Assembly (NCBI GenBank): GCA_009692115.1
Contig: SHZU01000013.1
Location: 1 to 58,891, forward strand
Direction: 5' to 3'
Source: Gemmatimonadota bacterium
Lineage (GTDB): Bacteria > Gemmatimonadota > Gemmatimonadetes > Gemmatimonadales > GWC2-71-9
DNA: 58,891 nucleotides
Every line of letters begins with the position of its first letter. Positions within the stretch are counted from its first letter, which is position 1. Shown piece after piece: positions 1 to 10,641 of the stretch. The notes under the pieces were generated by a model, which did not search any database, was not told where the DNA came from, and worked only from the letters and a program-made list of their open reading frames with translations. The translations under genes and the position numbers were made by a program.

Positions 1-302
1 GGGAAACGGGTGGGGTCGCATCGGTACCAGGCCTGACGAGGCCAGAGCGGTGGTTTCAGACCGCCCGGTACGGCGTGAGTCTCGGCTTGCAACGATTTGG
101 CGGCTTCCATCGTCGAATACTAATCATGGCGACCCCGCCGCTCCGCCGATCCTACCCCCCCCAAAACCACCCACCCACCCCCCGTCACCCAACCGTTGCA
201 CTCCAAGCCCCCCGCCACACCCAACTCGCTTGCTGACACCGCCTTCTAGACGTAGACTCATCCCTAATCCCACCCTCGGCACCAACCTCTCGGGGAGCAG
301 CC
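1..302. other. 5' flank of coxSLM without a recognisable gene
   Basis: I find no convincing coding region in either strand of this stretch. Open frames here have biased proline/arginine composition and no family resemblance. From about position 146 it becomes very C-rich and G-poor on the plus strand, and it ends in a purine-rich ribosome binding site (GGGGAG, about 294-299) just before coxS. The promoter of the coxSLM operon presumably lies here, but I cannot place clear -35 and -10 boxes. Confidence 0.5.
155..183 (-). promoter_or_regulatory. Potential G-quadruplex tract upstream of coxS
   Basis: On the minus strand this stretch reads as four or more runs of three to eight G separated by loops of 1 to 7 bases. 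On the plus strand these are C8, CCC, CCC and C6 with A, CCA or AAAA spacers. This satisfies the usual G3+N1-7 quadruplex pattern. It lies about 120 bp upstream of the coxS start on the template strand. A regulatory role is inference only. Confidence 0.45.
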
Positions 303-764
303 ATGAAGCATTCCATTACCCTCAAGGTCAACGGGACCGCCCACGCCGTCGACGTGGAACCCCGCGCCCTCCTGGTCCACGTCCTCCGCGATACCCTGAA
401 CCTGACCGGCACCCACGTCGGCTGCGACACCAGCCAATGCGGCGCCTGCACCGTCCACCTGAACGGCCGCGCCGCCAAGAGCTGTACCGTCCTGGCCGTC
501 CAAGCCGACGGCGCCGAGATCACCACCATCGAGGGCATGAGCACCGCCGCCGGCCTCCACAAGCTCCAGGCCGCCTTCTGGGAAAAACACGGGCTCCAGT
601 GCGGGTTCTGCACCCCCGGCATGATCATGACGGCCGCCGACCTCCTGGCGTCTAACCCGTCCCCCACCGAAGCCGAGATCCGCCACGCCCTCGAGGGCAA
701 CTACTGCCGCTGTACCGGCTACCAGAACATCGTCGAGGCGGTGAAAACCGCCGCGGCGAGCTGA
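303..764 (+). CDS. coxS: Aerobic CO dehydrogenase-type small subunit, 2 x [2Fe-2S]
   Basis: A 153-residue iron-sulfur subunit of the xanthine dehydrogenase/CO dehydrogenase family, which passes electrons from the molybdenum centre to FAD. The plant-type ferredoxin cluster ligands are Cys41, 46, 49 and 61 (CDTSQCGAC). The second cluster uses Cys100 and 103 (CGFCTPGM) and Cys135 and 137 (CRCTGYQ). Length and domain order are normal for CoxS. The ATG at 303 is preceded by GGGGAG. It is the first gene of an S-L-M operon, 14 nt ahead of the large subunit; S-L-M order is typical of form II-like loci, whereas classical form I is M-S-L. The substrate cannot be deduced from this subunit. Confidence 0.93.
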   Translation: MKHSITLKVNGTAHAVDVEPRALLVHVLRDTLNLTGTHVGCDTSQCGACTVHLNGRAAKSCTVLAVQADGAEITTIEGMSTAAGLHKLQAAFWEKHGLQCGFCTPGMIMTAADLLASNPSPTEAEIRHALEGNYCRCTGYQNIVEAVKTAAAS

Positions 765-778
765 GGGGGCATCCTTAT

Positions 779-3129
<2,351 letters not shown>

Positions 3130-3133
<4 letters not shown>

Positions 3134-3981
3134 TTCCGGTCGGATTCGAGTACGCCCGCGCCAAGACGGTGCGTGAGGCTTTGAACATGTTGGCCGCCGG
3201 TGAGGCCAAGTTGCTGGCCGGGGGACACAGCCTGCTGCCGTTGATGAAGTTCCGGTTGGCCCAGCCGGCCAAACTGGTCGACATCGGCGGGATCGACGAG
3301 TTGAAGGGCATCGACGTCAAGGGCAAAGGCCTTCGGATCGGCGCCGCCACCACCTATCGCGACATCCTCGACTCGGGCGCCGTGAAGGAACGGGCCCCGC
3401 TCTTGGCCGAGGCCACCGAGACGATCGGGGACACCCAGGTGCGGAACCGGGGCACGGTCGGGGGCGGGTTGGCCCACGCCGATCCGGCCAGCGACATGCC
3501 GGCCGTGATGATGGCCTTGGACGCCACGTTCAATCTCCGGTCCAAGGCCGGGAAGCGCTCGGTCCCGGCCCGGGAGTTCTTCCAGGGCGCCTTTGCCACC
3601 GCTTTGAAGGACGACGAGATCTTCTACGAGATCATCGTCCCCGCGGCTCCTAAGAAGTCCGGCTCGGCGTACGTGAGCTTCGAGCAGAAGGCCTCGGGCT
3701 ACGCGATCGCGGCGGCCGCGGCGGTGGTGACCAAGAGCCGGAAGACCATCACCGGCGTCACCCTGGCCATCACCGGTGTCGGGGACAAAGCCTTCCTGGC
3801 TGATGCCTCGGCGGCGGTCGGCACCCATGGTGAGGACGGGGAACTCGAGGCGGCCTTGGCCGGGATCCTGAACGGGATTTCGGTCAATGCGGACATTCAC
3901 GCCTCGGCGGAGTACCGGTCGCACTTGGCGCGGGTGGCGGCGAAGCGGGCCATCCAGGCGGCGTTAGGCCGGGCCGGCTGA
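3130..3981 (+). CDS. coxM: CoxM-like FAD-binding subunit
   Basis: A 283-residue flavoprotein subunit (FAD-binding domain of molybdopterin dehydrogenase, then the CO dehydrogenase flavoprotein C-terminal domain). FAD motifs are AGGHSLLPL (residues 30-38) and TIGDTQVRNRGTVGGG (about 98-113). It completes the S-L-M heterotrimer and is translationally coupled to coxL by ATGA. Its last 16 or so codons recur, diverged mostly at synonymous positions, in the scar at 6407-6704, which points to a former second coxM. A hairpin with a short T run follows at 4009-4040. Confidence 0.92.
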
Positions 3982-4008
3982 ACCATCGGACGAGCGTTTG
4001 ATGGGTCG

Positions 4009-4040
4009 AACGGGGTCCTTGCGTTTGAAGGGCCCCGTTT
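4009..4040 (+). terminator. Hairpin terminator after coxM
   Basis: AACGGGGTCC (4009-4018) pairs with GGCCCCGTT (4031-4039), with one bulged T and a 12-nt loop, and GTTT follows. It lies 28 nt after the coxM stop and before the separately started Uma2 gene. The T run is short, so efficiency is uncertain. Confidence 0.55.
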
Positions 4041-4125
4041 CGCATTAATAGGGTTAGCACCTTCCGGCGCTGCGTCACCAGCTTGGGCGGATGACTTGCC
4101 GAGCCATCGCCGAGGAGGATAGCAT

Positions 4126-4701
4126 ATGGGCATGCCCGACGTGGTGCGACACTGGACCCGCGAACAGGTGCTGGCGCTTCCGGACGACGGGAAGCGCTAC
4201 GAACTCGTCGACGGCGAACTGCTCGTGAGCCCGTCGCCCCGGCCGATCCATCAGCTCGCCCTGACGGCGCTCTTTCGCCGACTCGATCACTACGTCACCC
4301 GCCATCGGCTCGGCACGACGTTGTTCGCTCCAGCTGACCTCGACTTCGGCCGGGAGTACGTCGTCCAGCCGGACCTCTTTGTCGTCTCTGAGGTCGATAC
4401 CCGCAAGCTACGCGACTGGCCCGACTGCGGAGTTCCATCCTTCATCGCGGAGATCCTGTCGCCCTCAACCGGCCGGGGCGACCGGAAGGTGAAGCGGCCG
4501 GCGTATCAGCGGGCGGGCGTGGGCGAGTACTGGATCGTCGATCCGGACTCGCGGACCGTCGAACGCTGGCAGCCGGCCGACGCCCGCCCGGAGATCTGCC
4601 TCGTCAGGGCGGCGTGGCAACCGACGCCGGACCTCGAGCCGTTCGAACTCGACCTGGGTGAATATTTCGCCGAGGTGTGGGGCGAGGGGCCGCAGGCCTG
4701 A
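4126..4701 (+). CDS. Uma2 family (DUF820) putative restriction-like endonuclease
   Basis: A 191-residue Uma2/DUF820 protein of the PD-(D/E)xK nuclease superfamily. Recognisable landmarks are YELVDGELLVSPSPRPIHQ near the N-terminus (residues about 25-45), the PDLFVV segment (about 84-90) and PSFIAEILSPST followed by K and YW positions (about 104-140). The ATG at 4126 has a strong GAGGAGGA site at about 4112-4119. The family is typically found in many copies in cyanobacteria, Chloroflexi and other environmental genomes, and its role is largely unknown. The C-terminal half is duplicated in the remnant at 6459-6704, where a 21-bp stretch flanked by CGTCGA repeats (4536 and 4557 in this copy) has been lost. 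Confidence 0.85.
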   Translation: MGMPDVVRHWTREQVLALPDDGKRYELVDGELLVSPSPRPIHQLALTALFRRLDHYVTRHRLGTTLFAPADLDFGREYVVQPDLFVVSEVDTRKLRDWPDCGVPSFIAEILSPSTGRGDRKVKRPAYQRAGVGEYWIVDPDSRTVERWQPADARPEICLVRAAWQPTPDLEPFELDLGEYFAEVWGEGPQA

Positions 4702-4857
4702 GGGGAGTGACGCCTACTACAACCTCGCCGGCGCCTGACCGGGTAGCCGCCGAGATCTCGCACTGTCCCCCTGGCCCGTCCGCCGCGGACGCGGTAGGTT
4801 CGGAACCTCGAAGCTAGTCCCTTCGGCGCGTTTGACGATCCTGCCACCAGAGGCACC

Positions 4858-6363
4858 ATGCATCATCCCCTGCGAATCGTCCGTTGCTTCGCCGTCGTCG
4901 CCGGCTCGACGATGGCTCTCGTTTCGGCACCCCTCACCGGTGGCCCCTTGGCCGGCCGGCCGCTCGCCGCGCAGGCGCCGGCGGCCTCATCGGGCGTCGC
5001 TGCCGACCCCGACGTTCTGGGGGCCGAGCGGCTGTTTTCGGCGTGGTTGGAAGGGCAGATCGCCTATCGGGGATTGCCGGGGATCGCCGTCGGCGTGGTG
5101 AGCGATCAACAGCTCGTTTGGTCGAAGGGGTTCGGCCTCGCCGACCTGACGGCGAGGCGGCCGATGTCGCCGAGCACGCTCTTCCGGATGGCGTCGCACA
5201 GCAAGCTGTTCACGGCGACGGCGATCATGCAGCTCCGCGAGCAAGGGAAGCTCCGCCTCGACGAACCGGTCGCGAAGTACCTCCCGTGGTTCACCCTCCG
5301 GCCGGCGGGCAGCGACGACGGCGAGGTCACGATCGAGGAGCTGCTCACCCACGCCTCCGGGCTCCCCCGGGAAGCGGGGGATCACTGGTCGTCGAACCAG
5401 TTCCCCACCGGCGAGGAGATCAAGCGGCTGATGGCCGACCGGCAGGCCGCCCTGCCGCCGGCGACCCGTTGGAAGTACTCGAACCTGGCCTATACGATCG
5501 CCGGGATGGTGGTCGAGGCGGTGAGCGGCGAGCGGTGGAGCGACTACGTGCAACGCCACATCTTCGACCCGTTAGGCATGGCGGGGTCGAGCGTGGACCA
5601 GAACGTCCCCGGGCTGACGGTCGGCTACGGGCGCCGGATGCCCGACGGGACGCGGGCGGTCATTCCGTTCATCGATGCCCGCGGCATGGCCGCGGCGACC
5701 GGAGTCTCCTCGAACGTGGACGACATGGCAAAGTTCGTCTCGGCGCAGTTCCGCGCCGGCAAGACGGGAGGATCGCAGATCCTCAGCACCGCGTCGCTCC
5801 GGCTGATGCACCGGGTCCGCTCGGTCGAGGAGGACTGGACCTACGGAACGGGAGTCGGCTTCTGGATCAGCCGGATCAAGGACCGCACCTACGTCGGACA
5901 CGGCGGCGGCTACCTCGGCAACACGACCCAAACCCTGATCCAGCTCGACGACAGGGTCGGGGTCATCGTCCTGACGAACACCAACGATTCGGATCCCAGC
6001 GCGATCGCCCGGCAGTTGATGGCCACGGTGGGAGCCGCGGTGGCGAAGGCGGCGGCCCCGAAGCCGGTGGTGGTGGCGTGGGACCCGGCGTGGACGCGAT
6101 TTGCCGGGCTCTATCGCGGCGCCTGGGGCGACCAGCAGGTGGTCGTCACCAAGGAGAAGCTCGTGCTCATCGACCCGACCGAACCTAACGTCGACGACCA
6201 AGGCACACTCGAGCCGCTCGGCGGCGGGCGGTTCCGTTACCTGGCGAAGTCGGGCGGCGGAGAGGTGGGAGAGGTGGTGCGGTTTGCCGAGGAGAACGGG
6301 AAGGTGACGCGGCTGATCGTGGGGGACGGCTACTACGCGCGCGTCGAACCGCCGGCAAACTGA
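4858..6363 (+). CDS. Secreted class C beta-lactamase-fold serine hydrolase
   Basis: A 501-residue protein of the beta-lactamase/penicillin-binding (AmpC, EstB) family. The N-terminus has a basic start, a hydrophobic stretch and a likely signal-peptidase site near AAQAP (residues 37-41). The catalytic SxxK is S113-H-S-K116. A YSN triad motif follows near residue 210 and an HGGG motif near residue 350. A C-terminal domain of about 120 residues after the catalytic domain is common in this group of peptidases and esterases. The gene sits between two copies of coxM-uma2 sequence, so it may have been caught in, or have caused, that duplication. It is more likely a peptidase or esterase than a true beta-lactamase. 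Confidence 0.88.
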   Translation: MHHPLRIVRCFAVVAGSTMALVSAPLTGGPLAGRPLAAQAPAASSGVAADPDVLGAERLFSAWLEGQIAYRGLPGIAVGVVSDQQLVWSKGFGLADLTARRPMSPSTLFRMASHSKLFTATAIMQLREQGKLRLDEPVAKYLPWFTLRPAGSDDGEVTIEELLTHASGLPREAGDHWSSNQFPTGEEIKRLMADRQAALPPATRWKYSNLAYTIAGMVVEAVSGERWSDYVQRHIFDPLGMAGSSVDQNVPGLTVGYGRRMPDGTRAVIPFIDARGMAAATGVSSNVDDMAKFVSAQFRAGKTGGSQILSTASLRLMHRVRSVEEDWTYGTGVGFWISRIKDRTYVGHGGGYLGNTTQTLIQLDDRVGVIVLTNTNDSDPSAIARQLMATVGAAVAKAAAPKPVVVAWDPAWTRFAGLYRGAWGDQQVVVTKEKLVLIDPTEPNVDDQGTLEPLGGGRFRYLAKSGGGEVGEVVRFAEENGKVTRLIVGDGYYARVEPPAN

Positions 6364-6406
6364 ATCGCGCCGGCGTCCCGGGCCCCCGCAGGTAGACGAC
6401 CACGAG

Positions 6407-6704
6407 TCGCACTTGGCGCGAGTGGCGGCCAAGCGAGCCATTCAGACCGCGTTGGGGGGTGCCCTCCTTCATCGCGGAGATCCTGTCGCCCTCCACGGGT
6501 CGGGGCGACAGGAAAGTGAAGCGGCCGGCGTACCAGCGGGCGGGCGTGGGCGAGTACTGGATCGTCGAACGCTGGCAGCCCGCCGACGCCCGCCCGGAGA
6601 TCTGTCTCGTTCGAGCGGTGTGGCAGCCGAGGCCGGACCTCGAGCCGTTCGAACTCGACCTGGCTGAATACTTCGCCGAGATCTGGGGCGACGGGCCTAA
6701 CTAG
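6407..6704 (+). pseudogene. Chimeric scar: coxM 3' end joined to uma2 3' half
   Basis: Positions 6407-6455 match the last codons of coxM (3918-3966): both encode SHLARVAAKRAIQ followed by A or T and ALG. From about 6459 the sequence matches the second half of the Uma2 gene (from PSFIAEILS to the end). The intervening coxM stop, terminator and Uma2 N-terminus are absent, so a second coxM-uma2 block has been shortened by deletion. Inside the Uma2 part, 21 bp are missing between two CGTCGA repeats, turning WIVDPDSRTVERW into WIVERW. The Uma2 frame stays open and stops at 6704 (TAG). Its terminal CTAG is shared with the opposing sulfatase remnant. It is unlikely to be functional, but it is recognisable and datable as an old duplicate. 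Confidence 0.8.
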
Positions 6705-7012
6705 CGGGTCTTGAGCCCAAGGGCTTCCACCACCAATCGCGCCAGTTCCGCCCGCATCCGCGACCGCACCCCCGCCATCGCCGGGTCCGCCGCCACGTTC
6801 CGGCGCTCGAGCGAATCGCGCTTCAGGCCGTACAACTCATCCTGCTCCGGAAACTTGATCCAGTGGACGTATTTGTACCGGGCGGTCCGGACCGCCCGGT
6901 AGCCCAAGTCGAGGAGGTGCGGAAACGGCTGCTCGTTGGTGTAGAACTCGACCAGCACCGACTGCCGCCAGCTTCGGCCCGCCGGTGAAAGTCCGGTTCC
7001 CGTAGCCGGGGG
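6701..7012 (-). pseudogene. C-terminal fragment of a sulfatase
   Basis: The minus frame encodes a segment typical of arylsulfatase-family C-termini: RSWRQSVLVEFYTN, then VRTARYKYVHW, a DELYGL-like motif, and a final RMRAEL helix. The frame is closed by an in-frame stop at 7013-7015. The N-terminal two thirds, including the formylglycine CxPxR site, is missing. It abuts the end of the membrane protein gene at 7041, so only about 100 of some 450 or more residues remain. Confidence 0.7.
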
Positions 7013-7040
7013 CTACCGGAGATCGAGCGGGGCGGGCACC

Positions 7041-7514
7041 TTAGCGAATGGACCCGCTCCGCCAGCCGGCTAGATGGCCGGCCAGCACCGCCACCACAAC
7101 GAGCGCCGTGACCACCGGACGGCGCCCCAACCACTGCCGGTTGACCGCCCAGAACGCCGTCAGCCACACCGCCACCGGCACCACTACGCCGAACCCGATC
7201 GCGACCTTCTGGGGTCCCCCGAGGTCGCGTTGAATCGCGGCGGCAATCCACTCGAATACCCGATAGGCCGCCACCCCGAGCGCGAGATGCAGGGCCAGCA
7301 CCATCATCACCTGGGCCCGCCGCCCAACGCCGATCGCCAGCGCCACCGCCACGGCCAGCCACCGCATCGGCATCAGGATGATGATCGCACCGAAGCCGGC
7401 CATCCCGCTCTTGTCGCCATGGAGTGGGTAACTGCCGAGTTCACCCCACGCCACGGCCAGTTGGGCGCCGAGGAAGGCGGCAACCAGGAGCAGCAGATTG
7501 GCGACGAAGGTCAT
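7041..7514 (-). CDS. Hypothetical four-helix membrane protein
   Basis: A 157-residue protein with about four hydrophobic segments (residues about 5-25, 38-62, 66-90 and 103-125, with a possible fifth near 134-150). I do not recognise the family. The ATG at 7514 faces the CPBP-like gene at 7568 across a 53-nt divergent intergenic region, so both promoters would have to be very compact. The strand is opposite to the surrounding Cox accessory genes, and the gene is followed directly by the sulfatase remnant. Confidence 0.6.
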   Translation of the reverse strand: MTFVANLLLLVAAFLGAQLAVAWGELGSYPLHGDKSGMAGFGAIIILMPMRWLAVAVALAIGVGRRAQVMMVLALHLALGVAAYRVFEWIAAAIQRDLGGPQKVAIGFGVVVPVAVWLTAFWAVNRQWLGRRPVVTALVVVAVLAGHLAGWRSGSIR

Positions 7515-7567
7515 AGGGCAAAATACCGCCTCCTTGTCGACTGCGCGCCCGAGCCCGATAATTCAGG

Positions 7568-8053
7568 ATGCCGGAATTCGTAAGGAAACACCCAGCGCTG
7601 TCGTTGTTCCTCGTGGCCGTGGCGTTCGGGCCGGCCCTGGTAGCCCCCGTGCTGGCCGGCTGGCTGTCACCCAAGTTCCTCCAGCTCGGCGCCCTGATCG
7701 CAACCCTGATCATCGGCGGGTTCCACGCCCTCTGGCACATCCCGCTCTTCCTGGTCAAAGGTGAGGCCTACAACACTCTGGCCGAGCAGATCGGCTTCCT
7801 GCCCGCGTTCCTGGGTTACGCCGGCTTGGTCGTGGCGCTGTCGTTCCAACTGACCTGGATCTTCACCAATACCGGCGGCAGCGTGCTGCTGGCCGCGGTG
7901 TACCACGGAGCCGGGAATGCCTGGGCCGGCTACCTCGCCATCGACCGGGGCGGATTGGCCGGCCCGGTCGCGCTCGTGGCGACCCATCTCGTGCTCTCCT
8001 TGCTCCTGGTGGTGTTCTTCGGGCCCCGAACGTTGTCGCGGGCCGAGTCATGA
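7568..8053 (+). CDS. CPBP family membrane protein lacking the EExxxR motif
   Basis: A 161-residue polytopic protein resembling CPBP/Abi intramembrane glutamic proteases. The second and third motifs are visible: FHALWHIP (about residues 52-59) and VYHGAGNAWAG (about 111-121). The usual first motif, a Glu-Glu pair followed by Arg that would lie before FHALWH, is not present; the corresponding stretch reads VAPVLAGWLSPKF. The protein is also about 100 residues shorter than common members. It may be a degenerate or non-catalytic relative. Its stop overlaps the mocA start (ATGA at 8050), placing it first in the accessory operon. Confidence 0.65.
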   Translation: MPEFVRKHPALSLFLVAVAFGPALVAPVLAGWLSPKFLQLGALIATLIIGGFHALWHIPLFLVKGEAYNTLAEQIGFLPAFLGYAGLVVALSFQLTWIFTNTGGSVLLAAVYHGAGNAWAGYLAIDRGGLAGPVALVATHLVLSLLLVVFFGPRTLSRAES

Positions 8054-8664
8054 CGGTTCACGCGATCGTCCTGGCCGCCGGCGCCGGCACCCGGTTCGGC
8101 GGCGACACGCCGAAGCTCTTAGCTCCCTGGAACGGGCGGCCGCTGATCGCATCGGTGCTCGCCACCTTGGTGTCGGCCCAAGCCGAAGGGTTGGTCTCGG
8201 AGGTGTTCGTGGTGTATCCGCCCGAGCATCCGGCCATCGGAACCCTGGCCCACGAGGCCGGATTCGATGCCGTCCTGGTAACCCGGTCGCGGCCGGCCAT
8301 TGCCGAAACCATCAAGGCCGGCATGGTCACCATGACCGCGATGCACGACCTCCGGAGCGTGACCGGCGTGCTGCTGGTGTTAGGCGATCAGCCGAAACTC
8401 TCGGTCGACGCAATCCGGGCGGTAATCGGCCGGGCCGGCGGGTCGCCGGCGGCGTTGGTCCGGCCCCGGTACGCCGAGGCGCCGGAGGAGCCGGGTCACC
8501 CGGTGTTGGTGGGGCGGGTCCATTTCGGCTTGCTCGAAGCCACCGAGGGCGACCACGGCCTCGACGCGGTCATCAAGCAGCAAGGCCGCGAGTGGCGGTA
8601 TGTTGACCTGCCCGGGACCAATCCCGATGTCGACACCCCGAAGGATCTCGAGAAGCTGACATGA
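8050..8664 (+). CDS. mocA: Molybdenum cofactor cytidylyltransferase (MobA/MocA-like)
   Basis: A 204-residue NTP-transferase with the N-terminal nucleotide-binding signature LAAGAGTRFGG followed by PKLL (residues about 6-23), a LGDQP metal-binding motif (about 112-116) and GHPVL (about 150-154). MocA converts molybdopterin and CTP into the MCD form of the cofactor, which enzymes of the CoxL family use. That fits a role in maturing the 303-3981 hydroxylase. It overlaps both neighbours by 4 bases, so it belongs to a tightly coupled operon. Confidence 0.87.
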   Translation: MTVHAIVLAAGAGTRFGGDTPKLLAPWNGRPLIASVLATLVSAQAEGLVSEVFVVYPPEHPAIGTLAHEAGFDAVLVTRSRPAIAETIKAGMVTMTAMHDLRSVTGVLLVLGDQPKLSVDAIRAVIGRAGGSPAALVRPRYAEAPEEPGHPVLVGRVHFGLLEATEGDHGLDAVIKQQGREWRYVDLPGTNPDVDTPKDLEKLT

Positions 8665-9119
8665 GAATGAGTTTTGGCGGCGCCCCCGAAATCCGGGCTA
8701 GCCGCGCCCAAGTCTGGAAGGCGTTGCTCGACCCGACCTTCGTCGCGGCCTCGGCGCCGGCCATCGAGAAGGTCGACACCATCGACCCGACCCATTTCAC
8801 GGTAACCGCGGGGCTCGGGATCGGCTCGCTCAAGCTCAAGTTCAAGTTGACGGCCGAGTTGTTCGACATCGTCGAGGGGCAAACCGCCAAGATGCGAGTC
8901 CGCGGGAAGGCGCCCGGCTCGACCCTCGACGCCACGACCTCGTTCCACTTGGAAGACGCGCCCGGCGGGATCAAACTCAACTGGACCGCCGACAGCGAAG
9001 TGGGTGGCACCATCGCGAGCATCGGCGCCCGGCTTCTCGAAGGAACCTCCCGGCGGCTGGCCGAGGAGTTTTGGCGAGATTTCGCCGCTGCGGTATCCAA
9101 GGCCTCGGAGCCCCGATGA
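8661..9119 (+). CDS. coxG: CoxG-like SRPBCC family protein
   Basis: A 152-residue START/SRPBCC-fold protein of the CO dehydrogenase subunit G family. The N-terminal pattern of small-residue motifs (Trp19 in VWKALLDP, VTAGLGIGSL, then RGKAPGS) is typical. CoxG has been linked to membrane recruitment of CO dehydrogenase or to lipid-quinone handling near it. It lacks the C-terminal transmembrane tail some members have; here the protein ends after a predicted amphipathic helix. It is coupled to mocA and to the amidase by ATGA overlaps. Confidence 0.85.
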   Translation: MRMSFGGAPEIRASRAQVWKALLDPTFVAASAPAIEKVDTIDPTHFTVTAGLGIGSLKLKFKLTAELFDIVEGQTAKMRVRGKAPGSTLDATTSFHLEDAPGGIKLNWTADSEVGGTIASIGARLLEGTSRRLAEEFWRDFAAAVSKASEPR

Positions 9120-10627
9120 CTGAATCCACTGAATGGTCCCGCCGGGAGTTCGTGGCCGCCGCGGCCGCCGCCGGCGCCTTGGCCTGCCGGCCCGCGACCC
9201 CGCCGCCGCCAATCGCCTCGGCCGAATTGCTCGAGTTGAGCGCGGTAGATGCGGTGGCCGGGATGACCAAGGGCGATTTCACGGCCGAGCGGTACGCCGG
9301 GGCGCTGCTGGAACGGTGCGAAGCGCGGAAACGACTCAACGCCTTCATCACCCTCGACCCCCCGCGGGTCCTGGCCGCCGCCCGCGACGCGGACGGTCGC
9401 CGCAAAGCCGGCGCCACACTTGGTGCGCTTCACGGGCTCCCGATCCCGATCAAAGACAGCATCAACACCAAGGACCTCCCGACCACCGCGGGCACGCCCG
9501 CCCTCCGTAACTTCCGGCCGAAGGCCGACGCGCCGGTGGTCGCGGCCCTCATCGGGGCCGGCGCCATCGTCCTCGGCAAGACCAACCTCCATGAGCTCTC
9601 GCTCGGTTGGACCAGCGCCAATCAAGCCTTCGGCCCGGTGGGCAACCCGTACGACCCGACCCGAATCCCGGGCGGCAGCAGCGGGGGCACGGCCGCGGCC
9701 GTGGCGTCGCGGATGGCGCCGTTAGGCGTCGCCGAGGACACCGAGGGGTCGATCCGGGTCCCGGCGGCACTCTGCGGAGTCGCCGGATTCCGGCCCACCA
9801 CGGGCCGCTACTCGACCGCCGGCGCGGTGCCGATCACCCCGCTGTTCGACCAAGTGGGGCCTCATGCCAGGTCGGTGGCCGATCTGGCTCTGTTCGATGC
9901 CGTCGTCTCCGGCACCACCGGGCCGATCGAACCGGTGCCGCTGGCCGGCGTTAGGCTCGGTGTCTCCCGCCGGTACTACTTCGAAGGGCTCGACCCCGAG
10001 GTCGAACGGATCACCAATGAAGCCCTCAAACGGCTGACCGACGCCGGCGCCATCCTGGTCGAGGCCGAGGTGCCCGATCTGGCCCGGCTGATCGGCCTGA
10101 CGACCTTTCAGATTCAAGTCCACGACCTGGTCCCGAGCCTGATCAAGTTTCTGGCGGACTACGACACCGGGGTCACCTTCGAGCAAGTCCGGGCCCAGGC
10201 AAGCCCCGACATCAAGCAGGCCTTCGATCTCTTTGCTCCCGGCGCGAAGGGCGCCGTCTCGAAATCGGCCTACCTCGCGGCCCGGGACGTCCACCTTCCC
10301 CGGCTCAAGGCCGTCTTTCAGGCGTACTTTGCGGCCAACGGCGTCGCGGCGCTGGTGTTCCCGGCCACCCGGATGCCGGCCGTGCCGATCGGGACCGACA
10401 CGGTGGAACTCGGAGGGAAGACGATCCCGTTCGACACGGCGATCGCCCGAAACATTGCCCCCGGCAGTACCACTGGTCTTCCGGGTCTGGTACTCCCGGC
10501 CGGCCTCACCTCGGGCGGCCTGCCGGTGAGTTTGGAGTTTGACGGGCCGAGTGGGAGCGATCGGGGCCTGCTTGGGCTCGGACGATCGCTCGAACGGGCC
10601 CTCGGCAGCCTGCCCGCGCCCACCTGA
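9116..10627 (+). CDS. Secreted amidase (amidase signature family)
   Basis: A 503-residue amidase signature enzyme. The ATG at 9116 overlaps the coxG stop. The N-terminus has a twin-arginine-like SRREF and a hydrophobic stretch ending in ALAC, so it is probably exported by Tat and possibly a lipoprotein. The catalytic triad can be read: Lys in IPIKDSI (about residue 115), the cis-Ser in GGSSGG (about 190) and the nucleophile Ser in DTEGSIRVP (about 213). The usual DTGGS is DTEGS here. It hydrolyses amides or ureides. Its place inside a Cox accessory operon suggests the pathway substrate contains an amide or ring nitrogen; that is inference. Confidence 0.85.
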   Translation: MTESTEWSRREFVAAAAAAGALACRPATPPPPIASAELLELSAVDAVAGMTKGDFTAERYAGALLERCEARKRLNAFITLDPPRVLAAARDADGRRKAGATLGALHGLPIPIKDSINTKDLPTTAGTPALRNFRPKADAPVVAALIGAGAIVLGKTNLHELSLGWTSANQAFGPVGNPYDPTRIPGGSSGGTAAAVASRMAPLGVAEDTEGSIRVPAALCGVAGFRPTTGRYSTAGAVPITPLFDQVGPHARSVADLALFDAVVSGTTGPIEPVPLAGVRLGVSRRYYFEGLDPEVERITNEALKRLTDAGAILVEAEVPDLARLIGLTTFQIQVHDLVPSLIKFLADYDTGVTFEQVRAQASPDIKQAFDLFAPGAKGAVSKSAYLAARDVHLPRLKAVFQAYFAANGVAALVFPATRMPAVPIGTDTVELGGKTIPFDTAIARNIAPGSTTGLPGLVLPAGLTSGGLPVSLEFDGPSGSDRGLLGLGRSLERALGSLPAPT

Positions 10628-10641
10628 CGGTGATCGGTTAG

